A DNA stretch of 64,000 nt from Candidatus Dietzia intestinigallinarum (GTDB taxonomy: Bacteria; Actinomycetota; Actinomycetes; Mycobacteriales; Mycobacteriaceae). The translations under genes were made by a program, and so were the position numbers. Below, piece after piece: positions 46,573-55,700 of this stretch. Within the stretch, counting starts at the first letter, position 1; every line of letters starts with the position of its first letter. Under the pieces are notes generated by a model. It was given only the letters and a program-made list of their open reading frames with translations, did no database searches and was not told where the DNA came from. The stretch lies in NCBI GenBank assembly GCA_019119875.1, contig DWWG01000234.1:1-64000 (forward strand), written 5' to 3'.

Positions 46573-46854
46573 TCAGGCCACCTCGTAGATCCGGATCTCG
46601 GGCTGTGCCTTCAGCAGTGGGGACAGGCCACCGACAACATCCTTGTTGAAGAGGTCGGTCGAGAGGTAGCTCTGCGCGTTTGCGGTCGTGTCGAAGCCGT
46701 GAAGCACCTGGACGTCCTCGGCGCGCACGAGCAGCTCCTTGCTGGTCGCCCCGGGGACGGTGTCGAGGAAGGGCTGCTTGTACTGGCTGTAGACGGAGGC
46801 GGCGGCCTCACGGTCGGCCTCGTCGACGGTCAGGGTGATTTCCAGGTAGGCCAT
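46573..46854 (-). CDS. Small protein, antibiotic-biosynthesis-monooxygenase-like (dimeric alpha-beta barrel)
   Basis: The 93-residue protein (MAYLEITLTVDEADREAAAS ... IRIYEVA) has a beta-alpha-beta-beta-alpha-beta pattern, with KELLVRAEDVQVLHGFDTTA in the middle and a C-terminal strand, resembling ABM or Dabb-fold proteins that act as dimers. Catalytic residues cannot be assigned. ATG at 46854 has GAAGGGAG upstream; the longer frame to 46884 is not needed. It is on the minus strand downstream of an ABC operon with a 198-base gap and a candidate -10 (TAGCGT) of its own, so it may be independent. It is absent between mutM and osmC in M. tuberculosis. Confidence 0.68.
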   Translation of the reverse strand: MAYLEITLTVDEADREAAASVYSQYKQPFLDTVPGATSKELLVRAEDVQVLHGFDTTANAQSYLSTDLFNKDVVGGLSPLLKAQPEIRIYEVA

Positions 46855-47052
46855 GATCGGCTCCCTTCGTGGTGGGCTGAGCACGCGATCGGATTGACCG
46901 CGTGCCGATCACGCTAAGAGTCGGAGGGGCGTCCCGGTAGACGCGCGGACTGAATGCGGCGATAGCCTTCGTGAATGTCTCAGCGGGGCCGGACACTGGG
47001 CTGATCGGCGGCCACCGCGTGGCCTTCGGTCGAACGGGGTGGGGCGGTGTGG

Positions 47053-47805
47053 TCACGTGCGGGCGTCGGCGCGCTCGAGCACAAGGGTGTTCGCGGCGGC
47101 CAGCACGGCGGACAGCAGCAGCGACGAGGCGGCGATGGCGGCGAGGACGTCGCCCGTGATGTCGCCGGTGTCGGCGAAGGTCGCCGTACCGAGCTGGGCG
47201 GCGCGGCTCACCGCTCCGTAGGGGCTGACGAAGATCGCCGCGTCGACTCCGACCACCAGTAGGAACGCTGAGACGCCCGATCCGAGGAAGGCGATGGCGA
47301 CTGGGGCGGCGAACGAGCGCATCTGCATCGACAGCCACGACTGCAATACCGCCACCGGGATGGAGGCGACGACGATGGCGATGGAGACGGCCAGGTACCG
47401 GGGAGGTAGGAGGCCGGGCAGCCCGAAGGCGAGCTCGCCCAGGGCGACGACGACGAGAACGGCCACGGCCTGCATGATCGCGGCGAGCACGGCGACGACG
47501 CCCGCTTTGGCCAACACGATCCGCAGCGAAGCCGTGGGGCCGGCCATGAGCGAGTTCCAGTTGCCGCCCAGGTGCTCCGCGCGCCAGACCAGGGAGGCGA
47601 GGATCGCGATGCCCACCGAGAGGGGGAACAGCCCGTAGAAGACGAACGACCGCATCCACAGTGTGTGCCAGCCGTCCTCGAGCTCACCTCCGTCGATGAG
47701 TGTCATGATCGAGCCCGAGGCGACCATGACGACGGGCAGAAGAGTGACGACGGCCCAGCTGAGCGATCGCCTGAGCTTGATGAGCTCGGCGAAGAACGCA
47801 TTCAT
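47053..47805 (-). CDS. ABC-2 type permease, lantibiotic/bacitracin exporter-like
   Basis: A 250-residue membrane protein with six helices (LSWAVVTLLPVVMVASGSIM, VFYGLFPLSVGIAILASLVW and others) and the N-terminal start MNAFFAELIKLRRS typical of the two-permease ABC-2 family that includes BcrB/LanEG-type subunits. It lies one base after the other permease gene and is the last gene of the exporter operon. Substrate unknown. The downstream 198 bases hold a weak GGCCAC/GTGGCC stem (47010-47024). Confidence 0.88.
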   Translation of the reverse strand: MNAFFAELIKLRRSLSWAVVTLLPVVMVASGSIMTLIDGGELEDGWHTLWMRSFVFYGLFPLSVGIAILASLVWRAEHLGGNWNSLMAGPTASLRIVLAKAGVVAVLAAIMQAVAVLVVVALGELAFGLPGLLPPRYLAVSIAIVVASIPVAVLQSWLSMQMRSFAAPVAIAFLGSGVSAFLLVVGVDAAIFVSPYGAVSRAAQLGTATFADTGDITGDVLAAIAASSLLLSAVLAAANTLVLERADART

Positions 47806-47806
47806 G

Positions 47807-48550
47807 TCACGCCTCCTGGCGGTCGAACGAACGGGTGAAGAGGACGAAGAGAACTGCGACGACCAAGCCGAGGCCGGTGACGCTGAGGTATGACGGGGAG
47901 TAGCCGGTCAGCTCGCCGTCGACGTATCCCGCGGCAGAGGAGAGCGCGTAGTACCCCCAGGGCGTCAGGTGTGCGATCCAGGTCGGGACCGCCGAGCCGA
48001 ACAGCGCCAGGACAGTGCCGAGCAGCCCGACTCCCATCCCCACGATCTGGTTCTCCACGCGCGCCGCGAGCACGACGTGCAGGGCGAGGACGGCGAGGTT
48101 CACCACGAGCAGGCAGACCGTGAGTCCGAGCCATCGGGCGGCGGGGAGCGACGCGTCGATGCCGACCAGGAGTCCGACGCCGGCGAACAATGCGCTGGCC
48201 AGCACGACGGATCCCGTGACGAGACAACCGAGGGCCACCAATTTCGCACGGCACAGCTCGCCGGCTGTGACCCCCGACGTGGTCGACATGAGCCAGCCGC
48301 CGTCCTGATGTTCGGCGTCGACCAGACGGCTCGCGAGCACAGCGAGCAGCAGCGGCGAGATCATGACCCCGGAACCGAGTCCCATCAGGAGCAAGGTCCA
48401 CGAGGTCCCGGTGGTCCGGTCGAAGTCGGGGTTCATCACGCCGGCGTACAGGCCGATGCCCAGCACGACGGCGAGGAGCACACCGGCCACGAACACCACG
48501 TGCAGGTGCCGCATCTTTGCGAACTCGTTGACCAGTGCTCGCGCGCTCAC
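47807..48550 (-). CDS. ABC-2 type permease, lantibiotic/bacitracin exporter-like
   Basis: The second membrane subunit, 247 residues with six helices (VVFVAGVLLAVVLGIGLYAG, LLLMGLGSGVMISPLLLAVL, and others). The segment VDAEHQDGGWLMSTTSGVTA resembles the conserved E-x-x-x-G-x-W loop of BcrB/LanE-type permeases, and the sister protein has the matching AEHLGGNWNSLMAGPT. The GTG start overlaps the ATPase stop codon by four bases (GTGA), so the subunits are made together. Confidence 0.88.
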   Translation of the reverse strand: MSARALVNEFAKMRHLHVVFVAGVLLAVVLGIGLYAGVMNPDFDRTTGTSWTLLLMGLGSGVMISPLLLAVLASRLVDAEHQDGGWLMSTTSGVTAGELCRAKLVALGCLVTGSVVLASALFAGVGLLVGIDASLPAARWLGLTVCLLVVNLAVLALHVVLAARVENQIVGMGVGLLGTVLALFGSAVPTWIAHLTPWGYYALSSAAGYVDGELTGYSPSYLSVTGLGLVVAVLFVLFTRSFDRQEA

Positions 48551-49455
48551 AGTCCGCCTCCGGAGGTCAGGTCCATGAAGACGCTCTCCAGGGTCTGCTC
48601 GTCGCGGCGGACCCCGTGCACGCCGATCTGCTCGCTGACCAGTGCAGTGACGATCTCTTCGACATCGCGGTCGTCGGGCAGTCCGGCGACGCGGACAGTG
48701 GCGTCGTCCAGGACGGCATCCATGCGCGGTGCGAGCACCGCCTGAGCACGGTGCGGGGCCGAGCAGTCGATCAGGACGTCGGGCGTCGCGGCGGAGAAAA
48801 GCTCGGTGCGGGTGCCCTGGAAGAGCATCCGCCCCTGGCCGAGGATTCCCAGCACGGTCGCGGTCTTGTCGATCTCGCCGAGCAGGTGGGATGAAACCAT
48901 GACGGTCACCCCGCCGTCTGCGAGTCGCCTCATGAGGTCGCGGATCTCCTCGATTCCCGCGGGATCGAGGCCGTTCGTCGGCTCGTCGAGGATCAGCAGA
49001 CGTGGCTGCCGGGCCAGGGCCATGGCGATGCCGAGGCGTTGCTTCATACCGAGGGAGTACTCGCGGACCTTCTTGTCCATCTGGTCTTGCATCCGCACGG
49101 TGCGCACGGCGAGGTGGACCTGGGCGTCGTCGAGGTCGAGGAGACGCTGGACGATGCGCATGTTCTCCGCCCCGGTCAGGTGGGCGTATCCGGGCGGGGA
49201 CTCGATGAGTGAGCCGATCCGGCTCAGCAGCTCGCGTCGCGTGATGCGATCCATCCGCTTCCCGAGGACGTGGGCCTCGCCGCTGGTGGGACGGATGAGG
49301 GACAGGAGCATCTTCATGGTGGTGGACTTGCCCGACCCGTTCGGGCCGAGAAAGCCGTAGACGCTGCCCTCGGGGACGCGAAGGTCCAGGTCCTGCACGA
49401 CGGTGCGGTTGCCGTAGACCTTGGTGAGGCGCTCTGTGGAGACGATGAAGGACAT
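48547..49455 (-). CDS. ABC transporter ATPase, BcrA/LanF-like
   Basis: The 302-residue ATPase has Walker A GPNGSGKST at 37-45, the signature as SLGMKQRLGIAMAL at about 135-148 (LGMKQ in place of LSGGQ, usual in this drug-export subfamily), Walker B LLILDEPTNGLDP at 154-166, and the switch His in SSHLLGEID. The C-terminal 80 residues are the subfamily's extra domain. Partners are the two permeases after it. ATG at 49455 has GAGGGTGGT upstream; a start at 49527 would run into the inverted repeat upstream and is rejected. Confidence 0.94.
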   Translation of the reverse strand: MSFIVSTERLTKVYGNRTVVQDLDLRVPEGSVYGFLGPNGSGKSTTMKMLLSLIRPTSGEAHVLGKRMDRITRRELLSRIGSLIESPPGYAHLTGAENMRIVQRLLDLDDAQVHLAVRTVRMQDQMDKKVREYSLGMKQRLGIAMALARQPRLLILDEPTNGLDPAGIEEIRDLMRRLADGGVTVMVSSHLLGEIDKTATVLGILGQGRMLFQGTRTELFSAATPDVLIDCSAPHRAQAVLAPRMDAVLDDATVRVAGLPDDRDVEEIVTALVSEQIGVHGVRRDEQTLESVFMDLTSGGGL

Positions 49456-49506
49456 GCCACCACCCTCGCGGGGATGCTCTCGCCAGTCGTCTGCCGAAGC
49501 GACTAA

Positions 49507-49536
49507 CTTCGCGTAGTCGATCCGCACTACGCGAAG
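49507..49536. repeat. Perfect 11-bp inverted repeat upstream of the ABC operon
   Basis: CTTCGCGTAGT (49507-49517) and ACTACGCGAAG (49526-49536) are exact complements separated by 8 bases. The site lies between the response regulator gene and the ABC ATPase gene. No T run follows on the minus strand, so an operator, perhaps for the response regulator, seems more likely than a terminator. Confidence 0.65.
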
Positions 49537-49560
49537 GGCTCGGCCCCGGGATGGACGACG

Positions 49561-50238
49561 TCAGTCCTCCTGCGGAACGAGCCCGATCCGATGAGCCAGG
49601 ACGACTGCCTGGACGCGGTCCCGCAGGTGCAGTTTGGTCAAGACGCGCTGCACGTGCACGCGCACCGTGTTCTCGGCGATGAACAGCTCTTCGGCGATCT
49701 CCGCGTTGGACAGCCCGCGGCCGGTGCAGGCGAGGACTTCCCGCTCGCGCGCCGTGAGCTCACCGAGCCGAGGGTCCGTGGCGGAGCCTGCCGCCACGGC
49801 GGGAGGCCGAGTCGCGAACCGGTCCAGCAGCCGACGAGTCGTGGACGGGGCGACGACCGCGTCGCCGGCGTGCACGTGCTTGATCGCCGCCGCGAGCTCC
49901 TCCAGTGGTACGTCTTTGAGCAGGAAGCCCGATGCCCCGGCCCAGATGGCGTCGTAGGCGTACTCGTCGAGGTCGAAAGTGGTCAGCACCAGCACGCGCG
50001 GCCCACCGGCCTCCCGGATGCGCCGGGTCGCCTCCACACCATCCATCCGCGGCATCCGCACGTCTATGAGCACGACATCCGCCTCGACGTCGGCCAGCAA
50101 GTCGAGCGCGGTGTCGCCGTCGTCGGCATCCCCGACGATCTCGAATTCGGGCCTGGTGCTCAGCACCATGCGAAACCCCGCCCGGTACATCTCCTGGTCA
50201 TCGACCAGCACCAGCCGAATCGGCGTTTCCCCGCTCAT
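49561..50238 (-). CDS. Response regulator, NarL/LuxR family
   Basis: The 225-residue protein has a receiver domain with the acidic pair Asp13-Asp14, phospho-acceptor Asp59 in [13 protein letters not shown], and Lys108 in GFLLKDV, then a linker and a LuxR-type helix-turn-helix ([35 protein letters not shown]). It is encoded together with its histidine kinase (ATGA overlap) and directly upstream of the ABC exporter. By analogy with LiaRS-like and BceRS-like systems it probably switches on the exporter when the envelope is stressed; the signal is unknown. Confidence 0.95.
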   Translation of the reverse strand: MSGETPIRLVLVDDQEMYRAGFRMVLSTRPEFEIVGDADDGDTALDLLADVEADVVLIDVRMPRMDGVEATRRIREAGGPRVLVLTTFDLDEYAYDAIWAGASGFLLKDVPLEELAAAIKHVHAGDAVVAPSTTRRLLDRFATRPPAVAAGSATDPRLGELTAREREVLACTGRGLSNAEIAEELFIAENTVRVHVQRVLTKLHLRDRVQAVVLAHRIGLVPQED

Positions 50239-51443
50239 CGCTCTCCTTCGATCGGCAGCATCGCATGCACTTCGAACCCTCCGCCGGGCCTACGGGCCGC
50301 CTCCAGCGAGCCGCCGTAGGCGCTGGCGCGTTCGCGCATCCCGACCAGCCCGTGCCCTGACGAGTGGTGCCCATCAGCCCCGACCTCACCGGCGGTCGCG
50401 GCGTCAACGCCGTCGTCGGAGATCCTCAGATCGACCGCGTCGTCCGAGTACGACACCCTCACCGTGACCAGGCTGAGCAGCGGCCCGCCGTGTTTACGCG
50501 CATTCGTCAGTGCCTCCTGCACGATCCGGTAGGCGGCCAGATCGACACCCGCGGGAAGCGAGACCGGCACGCCGCTCACCTGGAGATCGACGCGCAGTCC
50601 CGTCCCCCGGGCCTCCTCGAGGAGCCTCTCCAGCGCCCCGAGCCCCGGTTGGGGTGCGCGGGACGCCGTGCCGTCCTCCCGGAGCACCCCGAGCATCCGG
50701 CGCATCTCGCCCATGGCGCCCCGGCCGGTGTCGCGCACGCGCGCCATCGCTCGGGACGCCTGCTCGGGGTCGGCAATCGCCGTCTGCGCCGCGCCGTCTG
50801 CCATGACGACCATGGTGCCCAGGCTGTGCGAGACGATGTCGTGGATCTCGCGGGCGATCCGAGCCCTCTCCTCGGCAGCCGCGATCGCCGCCTGCGCGTC
50901 GCGCTCCCTGGCGAGCTGGGCGTTCACCTCGCCGAGTCGCTCCACGTGCCGCCGCCTCGCCTGGGCGAACAGTCCCACCGTCGCGACGAAGAAGCCTGTC
51001 AGGACCAGCACACCGACCTCGCCGATCCGAAGGTAATCCCTCTCCAACACCGGTTGTGCCGCCACGATCACCCATGCCGCCACCGCCAACGCGGCGAGGA
51101 AGGTGGCCTGCCAGGAGAACCGCGTTCCGAGGAAGTACAGCACAAGGCCCGACAGCACCAGCGGCGCAGGGGAGAGCCCCACCCCGAGCGCGATGTACCC
51201 CCAGGCCGTGGCTAAGACCACGGCGGGCACGAGGAACGGCCACCTGCGCCGGAAAGGGTAGAGAACGCACATTCCCGCCGACAGCACCAGGCCCACGACC
51301 AGTAGTGGTACGGAGAGGTCACCGAAGCCGGCGTACTGGCCGGTCAGGTACATGGCGTCGTAGAGGAACAGCAGCGCGGCCACGACCCCGTCGATCAGCA
51401 GTGCGTGGCGTTCCGCCCACCGCCCGAGCGGCGTCGACGCCAT
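50235..51443 (-). CDS. Sensor histidine kinase, HisKA_3 (NarL-partner) family
   Basis: The 402-residue kinase has about five membrane helices in the first 160 residues with very short loops, so it probably senses within the membrane. The phospho-acceptor His201 is in [20 protein letters not shown], and the ATPase domain has [12 protein letters not shown] and [18 protein letters not shown] short coiled coil (165-195) links the two parts. ATG at 51443 overlaps the stop of the XRE gene (TGATG), and its own stop overlaps the response regulator start, so all three are coupled. Confidence 0.93.
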   Translation of the reverse strand: MASTPLGRWAERHALLIDGVVAALLFLYDAMYLTGQYAGFGDLSVPLLVVGLVLSAGMCVLYPFRRRWPFLVPAVVLATAWGYIALGVGLSPAPLVLSGLVLYFLGTRFSWQATFLAALAVAAWVIVAAQPVLERDYLRIGEVGVLVLTGFFVATVGLFAQARRRHVERLGEVNAQLARERDAQAAIAAAEERARIAREIHDIVSHSLGTMVVMADGAAQTAIADPEQASRAMARVRDTGRGAMGEMRRMLGVLREDGTASRAPQPGLGALERLLEEARGTGLRVDLQVSGVPVSLPAGVDLAAYRIVQEALTNARKHGGPLLSLVTVRVSYSDDAVDLRISDDGVDAATAGEVGADGHHSSGHGLVGMRERASAYGGSLEAARRPGGGFEVHAMLPIEGER

Positions 51444-51634
51444 CAGGCCCGCGGCAGGTCGGGAACGACGCCGAGCCGCCCGCCAGGATCCCCGGTCTCG
51501 ATCGTGCGCAGGTCGCCGCGCGTGATGAAGGCGCGCTCTGCGACCTGCTGGGCCGTGAGACCCGACACCACGCGACATCTGTGCAGGTGCTCACCGAACA
51601 TGCTGAGCTGGTCGTCGATCCTGTACCCGGCCAT
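51443..51634 (-). CDS. Short XRE-family helix-turn-helix protein
   Basis: A 63-residue frame encodes MAGYRIDDQLSMFGEHLHRC and then a clear XRE helix-turn-helix (RVVSGLTAQQVAERAFITRG, DLRTIETGD). It starts after a good ribosome site (GAGAGGAG) and ends in the kinase start codon (TGATG). Related proteins usually continue for another 20-40 residues past GDPG; this one stops soon after, so it may be truncated or naturally short. It heads the kinase-regulator operon. A TATTCT hexamer at 51657-51662 on the minus strand could be the promoter -10. Confidence 0.68.
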   Translation of the reverse strand: MAGYRIDDQLSMFGEHLHRCRVVSGLTAQQVAERAFITRGDLRTIETGDPGGRLGVVPDLPRA

Positions 51635-51903
51635 CGAGCTCCTCTCACCTGTGGCGAGAATACGAAATGAATGGCGGCGGTGTGACGACGAACGTCGCCG
51701 TCGGGCGAGAGTGCCTCCCGGAGATGGAGCCACCCCAGATGCCGTCCCGGTCTGGAGAGGCTCGGCAGGGTCCCTCTCACGTGTACTGAACCCGGTCACG
51801 CTCTGTGGGAGACGAGTGACTGCGCACCAACCCGTTCTGGACGATTCCACCCCGACTGCCGGTCCGCGCAGCCGCGGAGCCCGCGGAGTCGGGGGAGCGG
51901 TCG

Positions 51904-51909
51904 TACGAT
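51904..51909 (+). promoter_or_regulatory. -10 hexamer of osmC (leaderless)
   Basis: TACGAT is followed by six bases and the ATG at 51916. The rest of the 281-base gap between the XRE gene and osmC shows only GC-rich short repeats. Confidence 0.5.
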
Positions 51910-51915
51910 GACCTG

Positions 51916-52407
51916 ATGACCGAGTCCTCGTCGTCCACCTCACCCCGACTCCCGGTTCCGGAGCGCCCGGAGACCACACCCCCACCTGCCACCGCCCTGC
52001 GGGTCGACAGGGTGGGCGCCCGGCGCTACGTGGGCACCTCGAGTCGCGGCGCCCGCGTGGAGATCGGCTCGGCGGACGTGGAGGGCGTATTCACTCCCGG
52101 CGAGCTGCTCAAGATCGCGCTCGGCGCCTGCGCGGCGATGGCCTCGGACTTCACCGTGTCCCGCCGACTGGGAGAGGACTTCGATTCGACAGTGCACATC
52201 TCCGGCGACGCAGATCGCGAGACGGAGCGGTACCCGGTCCTCGAGGAGTCCTACGAGCTGGACATGTCCGAGTTGGACCCGGCCACGGCGGACCGGCTGG
52301 TGGCACTGGTGCGGCGGTCCGTCGACAAGGCCTGCACAGTGGGACGGACCCTGCAGGCCGGCACCGAGATCCGGCTCCACATCCAGACCGGACACGAGCA
52401 GCTGTGA
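51916..52407 (+). CDS. OsmC family protein
   Basis: The 163-residue protein has the OsmC/Ohr fold: after a Ser/Pro-rich N-terminal tail of about 25 residues, FTPGELLKIALGACAAMASD carries the peroxidatic Cys72 and VDKACTVGRTLQ the resolving Cys140. Family members reduce organic hydroperoxides. The position matches M. tuberculosis Rv2923c. acyP starts within its stop codon. The ATG follows a -10 hexamer by six bases and has no ribosome site. Confidence 0.9.
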   Translation: MTESSSSTSPRLPVPERPETTPPPATALRVDRVGARRYVGTSSRGARVEIGSADVEGVFTPGELLKIALGACAAMASDFTVSRRLGEDFDSTVHISGDADRETERYPVLEESYELDMSELDPATADRLVALVRRSVDKACTVGRTLQAGTEIRLHIQTGHEQL

Positions 52408-52694
52408 GCGGGCACCCCGCGGGGCACGTCCGGATGGTGGCGTGGGTGCACGGGCACGTCCAGGGCGTGGGCTTTCGCTGGTGGACCCGCAGTCGCGCCC
52501 TCGAGCTCGGACTGACCGGCTACGCGGCCAACAAGCCGGACGGTCGCGTCCACGTGGTGGCCGAGGGGCCGGAACCGGCATGTCAGGCACTTCTCGGGGC
52601 GCTGCGGGGCGGCCGGACCCCGGGAACCGTCGATCTGGTGGTGGACAGCATCGAACCGGCGCGGGGCGGTCTCAGCGGATTCGTCGAGCGCTGA
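52404..52694 (+). CDS. acyP: Acylphosphatase
   Basis: A 96-residue acylphosphatase hydrolysing carboxyl-phosphate bonds. The phosphate-binding loop HGHVQGVGFRWWTRSRA holds the catalytic Arg25, and the catalytic Asn43 is in GYAANKPDGRVHV. GTG at 52404 overlaps the osmC stop. The usual C-terminal VVDSIEPARGGLSGF pattern is present. Confidence 0.95.
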   Translation: MSGHPAGHVRMVAWVHGHVQGVGFRWWTRSRALELGLTGYAANKPDGRVHVVAEGPEPACQALLGALRGGRTPGTVDLVVDSIEPARGGLSGFVER

Positions 52695-52696
52695 CC

Positions 52697-52702
52697 TAGG
52701 AT
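52697..52702 (+). promoter_or_regulatory. Possible -10 hexamer of smc
   Basis: TAGGAT lies eight bases before the smc GTG at 52711 and three bases after the acyP stop. The spacing is slightly longer than in the other leaderless-type starts here. Confidence 0.4.
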
Positions 52703-52710
52703 CGGGACCC

Positions 52711-55700
52711 GTGTATCTCAAGTCGCTGACGCTCAAGGGCTTCAAGTCCTTCGCGGCGCCCACGACGTTGAGATTCGAGCCCGGAATCTGCGCGGTGGTT
52801 GGGCCTAACGGCTCAGGAAAATCCAACGTCGTCGACGCCCTGACCTGGGTGATGGGCGAGCACAGCGCCAAGTCGCTGCGAGGCGGGAAGATGCAGGACG
52901 TCATCTTCGCCGGCACCGTCGGCAAACAGCCGCTCGGTCGCGCCGAGGTGACCCTGACCCTGGACAACTCCGACGGCGCACTGCCGATCGACTACGCCGA
53001 GGTCTCGCTGACGCGACGCATGTACCGCGACGGTGCCGCCGAGTACGAGATCAACGGGGACCGCGCCCGGCTCATGGACGTCCAGGAACTGCTCTCCGAC
53101 TCGGGCATCGGCCGCGAGATGCACGTGATCGTCGGCCAGGGAAAGCTCGCGGAGATCCTCGAGTCCAAGCCAGAGGAGCGGCGCGCATTCATCGAGGAGG
53201 CCGCCGGCATTCTCAAACACCGCCGCCGCAAGGAGAAGGCGCAGCGCAAGCTCGCCGGCATGCAGGGCAACCTCGACAGGCTCGGAGACCTCACCACCGA
53301 GCTCCGCCGACAGCTCAAGCCGCTGGGGCGCCAGGCGGAGGTGGCACGGCGCGCCCAGACCATCCAGGCCGATCTACGGGACGCCACGTTTCGGCTCGCC
53401 GCCGATGACCTGGTCACCCGTCGCCGTGAGCTGGCCGACGCCGAGAACGTACGCAACCGGCTGGAGGAGCGCGTCGCAGAAGCCGTGGACCGTCGCGACG
53501 AACTGGCCCGGAAGGTGGCCGCGACTCAGGCCGAACTCGACGAACTCACCCCGGATGCCGACGCCGCACAGCAGCGCTGGTTCGCCCTGTCCACGCTGGC
53601 CGAACGTGCCCGCGCCACCGCCCGCATCGCCGCCGACCGCGCCCGGTCGCTGGCCGCCGAGGTGGCGGTCCACCACGGGACGGACCCTGACGAACTCGAC
53701 CGTCAGGCCGAGCGCGCCGCCGCCCACGAGAAGGAGCTCACCGAGGACGTCGAACGCGCGGCCGAACGTGCCCGGGAGGCCACCGAAACCCTGTCCCGGG
53801 CCGAGTCGGCACTCGCGGACCTGGAGGCCGAACACCTCAAGGCCGTCCGGGCGATCGCCGATCGTCGCGAGGGTCTCGCCCGACTGGCCGGCAAGGTCGA
53901 GACCCTGGCGGCCCGGGTCGAGTCCACCGAGTCCGAGATCGCCCGCGTGGACGCCGAGACGGCGACCGCGCGGGATGCGGTGGCGGAAGCCGAGGCGCAG
54001 TTCGACGCCGTTCACGCGCGGATAGCCATCCACGGGGAGGGCGAGCGCACTCTCGACGAGCATCTCGGGCGGGCCGAGCGGGCACACCTCGCAGCCCGCG
54101 CACGCCTGGCCGAGCTGCAGGCGATCGAGCGCGAGGCGGATCAGAAGATCGCCCGACTCGCCGCCCGGATCGAGACCCTCGAACAGAACAAGGGGGCCGG
54201 GGACGGAGCTGAATGGGTGCTGCGGCACCTCGGTGCCGACACGGTCTCCGGCACCATGGGCGAGATGCTCACCGTCCGGGACGGGTGGGAGCGGGCCGTG
54301 GGAGTGGCCCTCGGCCCTGCCGTCGACGCCGTGGTGGTGGGCCCCGAGGTGGATCGTCGCGACGTTCTGGCGGCGCTGCGCGAGGCGGACGCCGGCCGCG
54401 CCGGGCTCGTCGGGCGGGGTGTGCCCGGTAGCGACTACCGGCTCGAGGTGGACCTCGTCGACGGCGCACGATGGGCCCTGGACGTGGTGGATGCACCAAC
54501 CGACCTCGCGGCTGCGGTGACGGCGCTCCTGGTCGACGTGGTGGTGGTGGACGACCTCGCGACGGCCCAGGCTCAGGTCGACGCGGATCGACGCGTCCGT
54601 GCGGTGACACGGGAGGGCGAACTGGCGGGCCCCGGCTGGGCGGTGGGTGGTTCGGCGGCCGGCCGGACCGGGATCGAGATCCAGTCCGCGATCGACGCCG
54701 CCGAGGCCGAGCGTGAACAGGTGCGCGGGGAGATCGAGACGGCGCGGGCCGAGCTCGCGGGCGCGGAGGCCGAGGACGTCGAGCGTGCGGACCGCTACTC
54801 GGAGACGATGGCCGCCATCACCGAGTCGGATGCGGCGATCGAGGAGATCTACGCCGAGCTCGCGCGCATCGGGCAGCGGCGCCGGCGGGCTGAGGCCGAC
54901 GTGCGGCGGTTGGAGCAGACCCGACGCATCGCGGTGGACAAGCTCGACGCCGCGCGCGCCGAACACGCCGAGCTCACGGACCGACTCGCGCGCGCCGGCG
55001 ACGACTCCGGCGACGAGCAGCTCCCGGCGGATGACGGCCGGGTGGCCGCCCAGGCGGAGGTCTCCGCGGCCCGGGCCGCGGAGCTCGAGGCCAGGCTCGC
55101 CCACAGGTCCGCCGAGGAGCGGGCCTCCGGCGTCCGGGGGAAGTCGGCCGCTCTGCGGCGTGCCGCCCAGGCCGAGCGCGAGGCCCGGGCCAGGGCCGCG
55201 CGCGCGGCCGCGGCGCGACGTCGCGGTGCCGAGGTCGCCGGCGTCGTCGACGAGCTCAGCGAGCGACTGTTGGCCCGCCTCGACGAACTGATCGCCACGG
55301 CCGGGGCGCAACGCGACAGGCTCGCCAGGGCCCGCTCCGAGGCGACCTCCGGGTTGGCGGCACTGCGCAGTGACCTGTCCGCCGCCGAATCCGAGGTGGC
55401 CCGGCTCGGGGATGCCGCGCACCGCGACGAGGTGGTTCGTGCGCAGCTCGAGGTCAAGGTCTCGGAGCTGGAGGCCGCGGTGTTGGAGAGACACGGCATC
55501 GAGCCCGAGGCGTTGGTCAGCGAGTACGGACCCGATGTGGACCTGCCTCCCTCCGCGCTGGAGCTCAGCGAGTACGAGGCCGCGCGTGAACGGGGCGAGG
55601 ACGTGACCCCGCCGCCGCCGATGCCGTTCGTCCGCGCGGAGCAGGAGCGCAGGCTCAAGAGGGCGGAGAAGGACCTGGCGACCCTGGGCAAGGTCAACCC

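Noticed and set aside
49501..49560. Treating the 49507-49536 inverted repeat as the terminator of the kinase-regulator genes
   Set aside because: No T run follows on the minus strand, and the site lies close upstream of the exporter genes where an operator is expected.
53374..55494. 706-codon minus-strand frame inside smc
   Set aside because: Mirror of the smc coiled coil; no motif or ribosome site.
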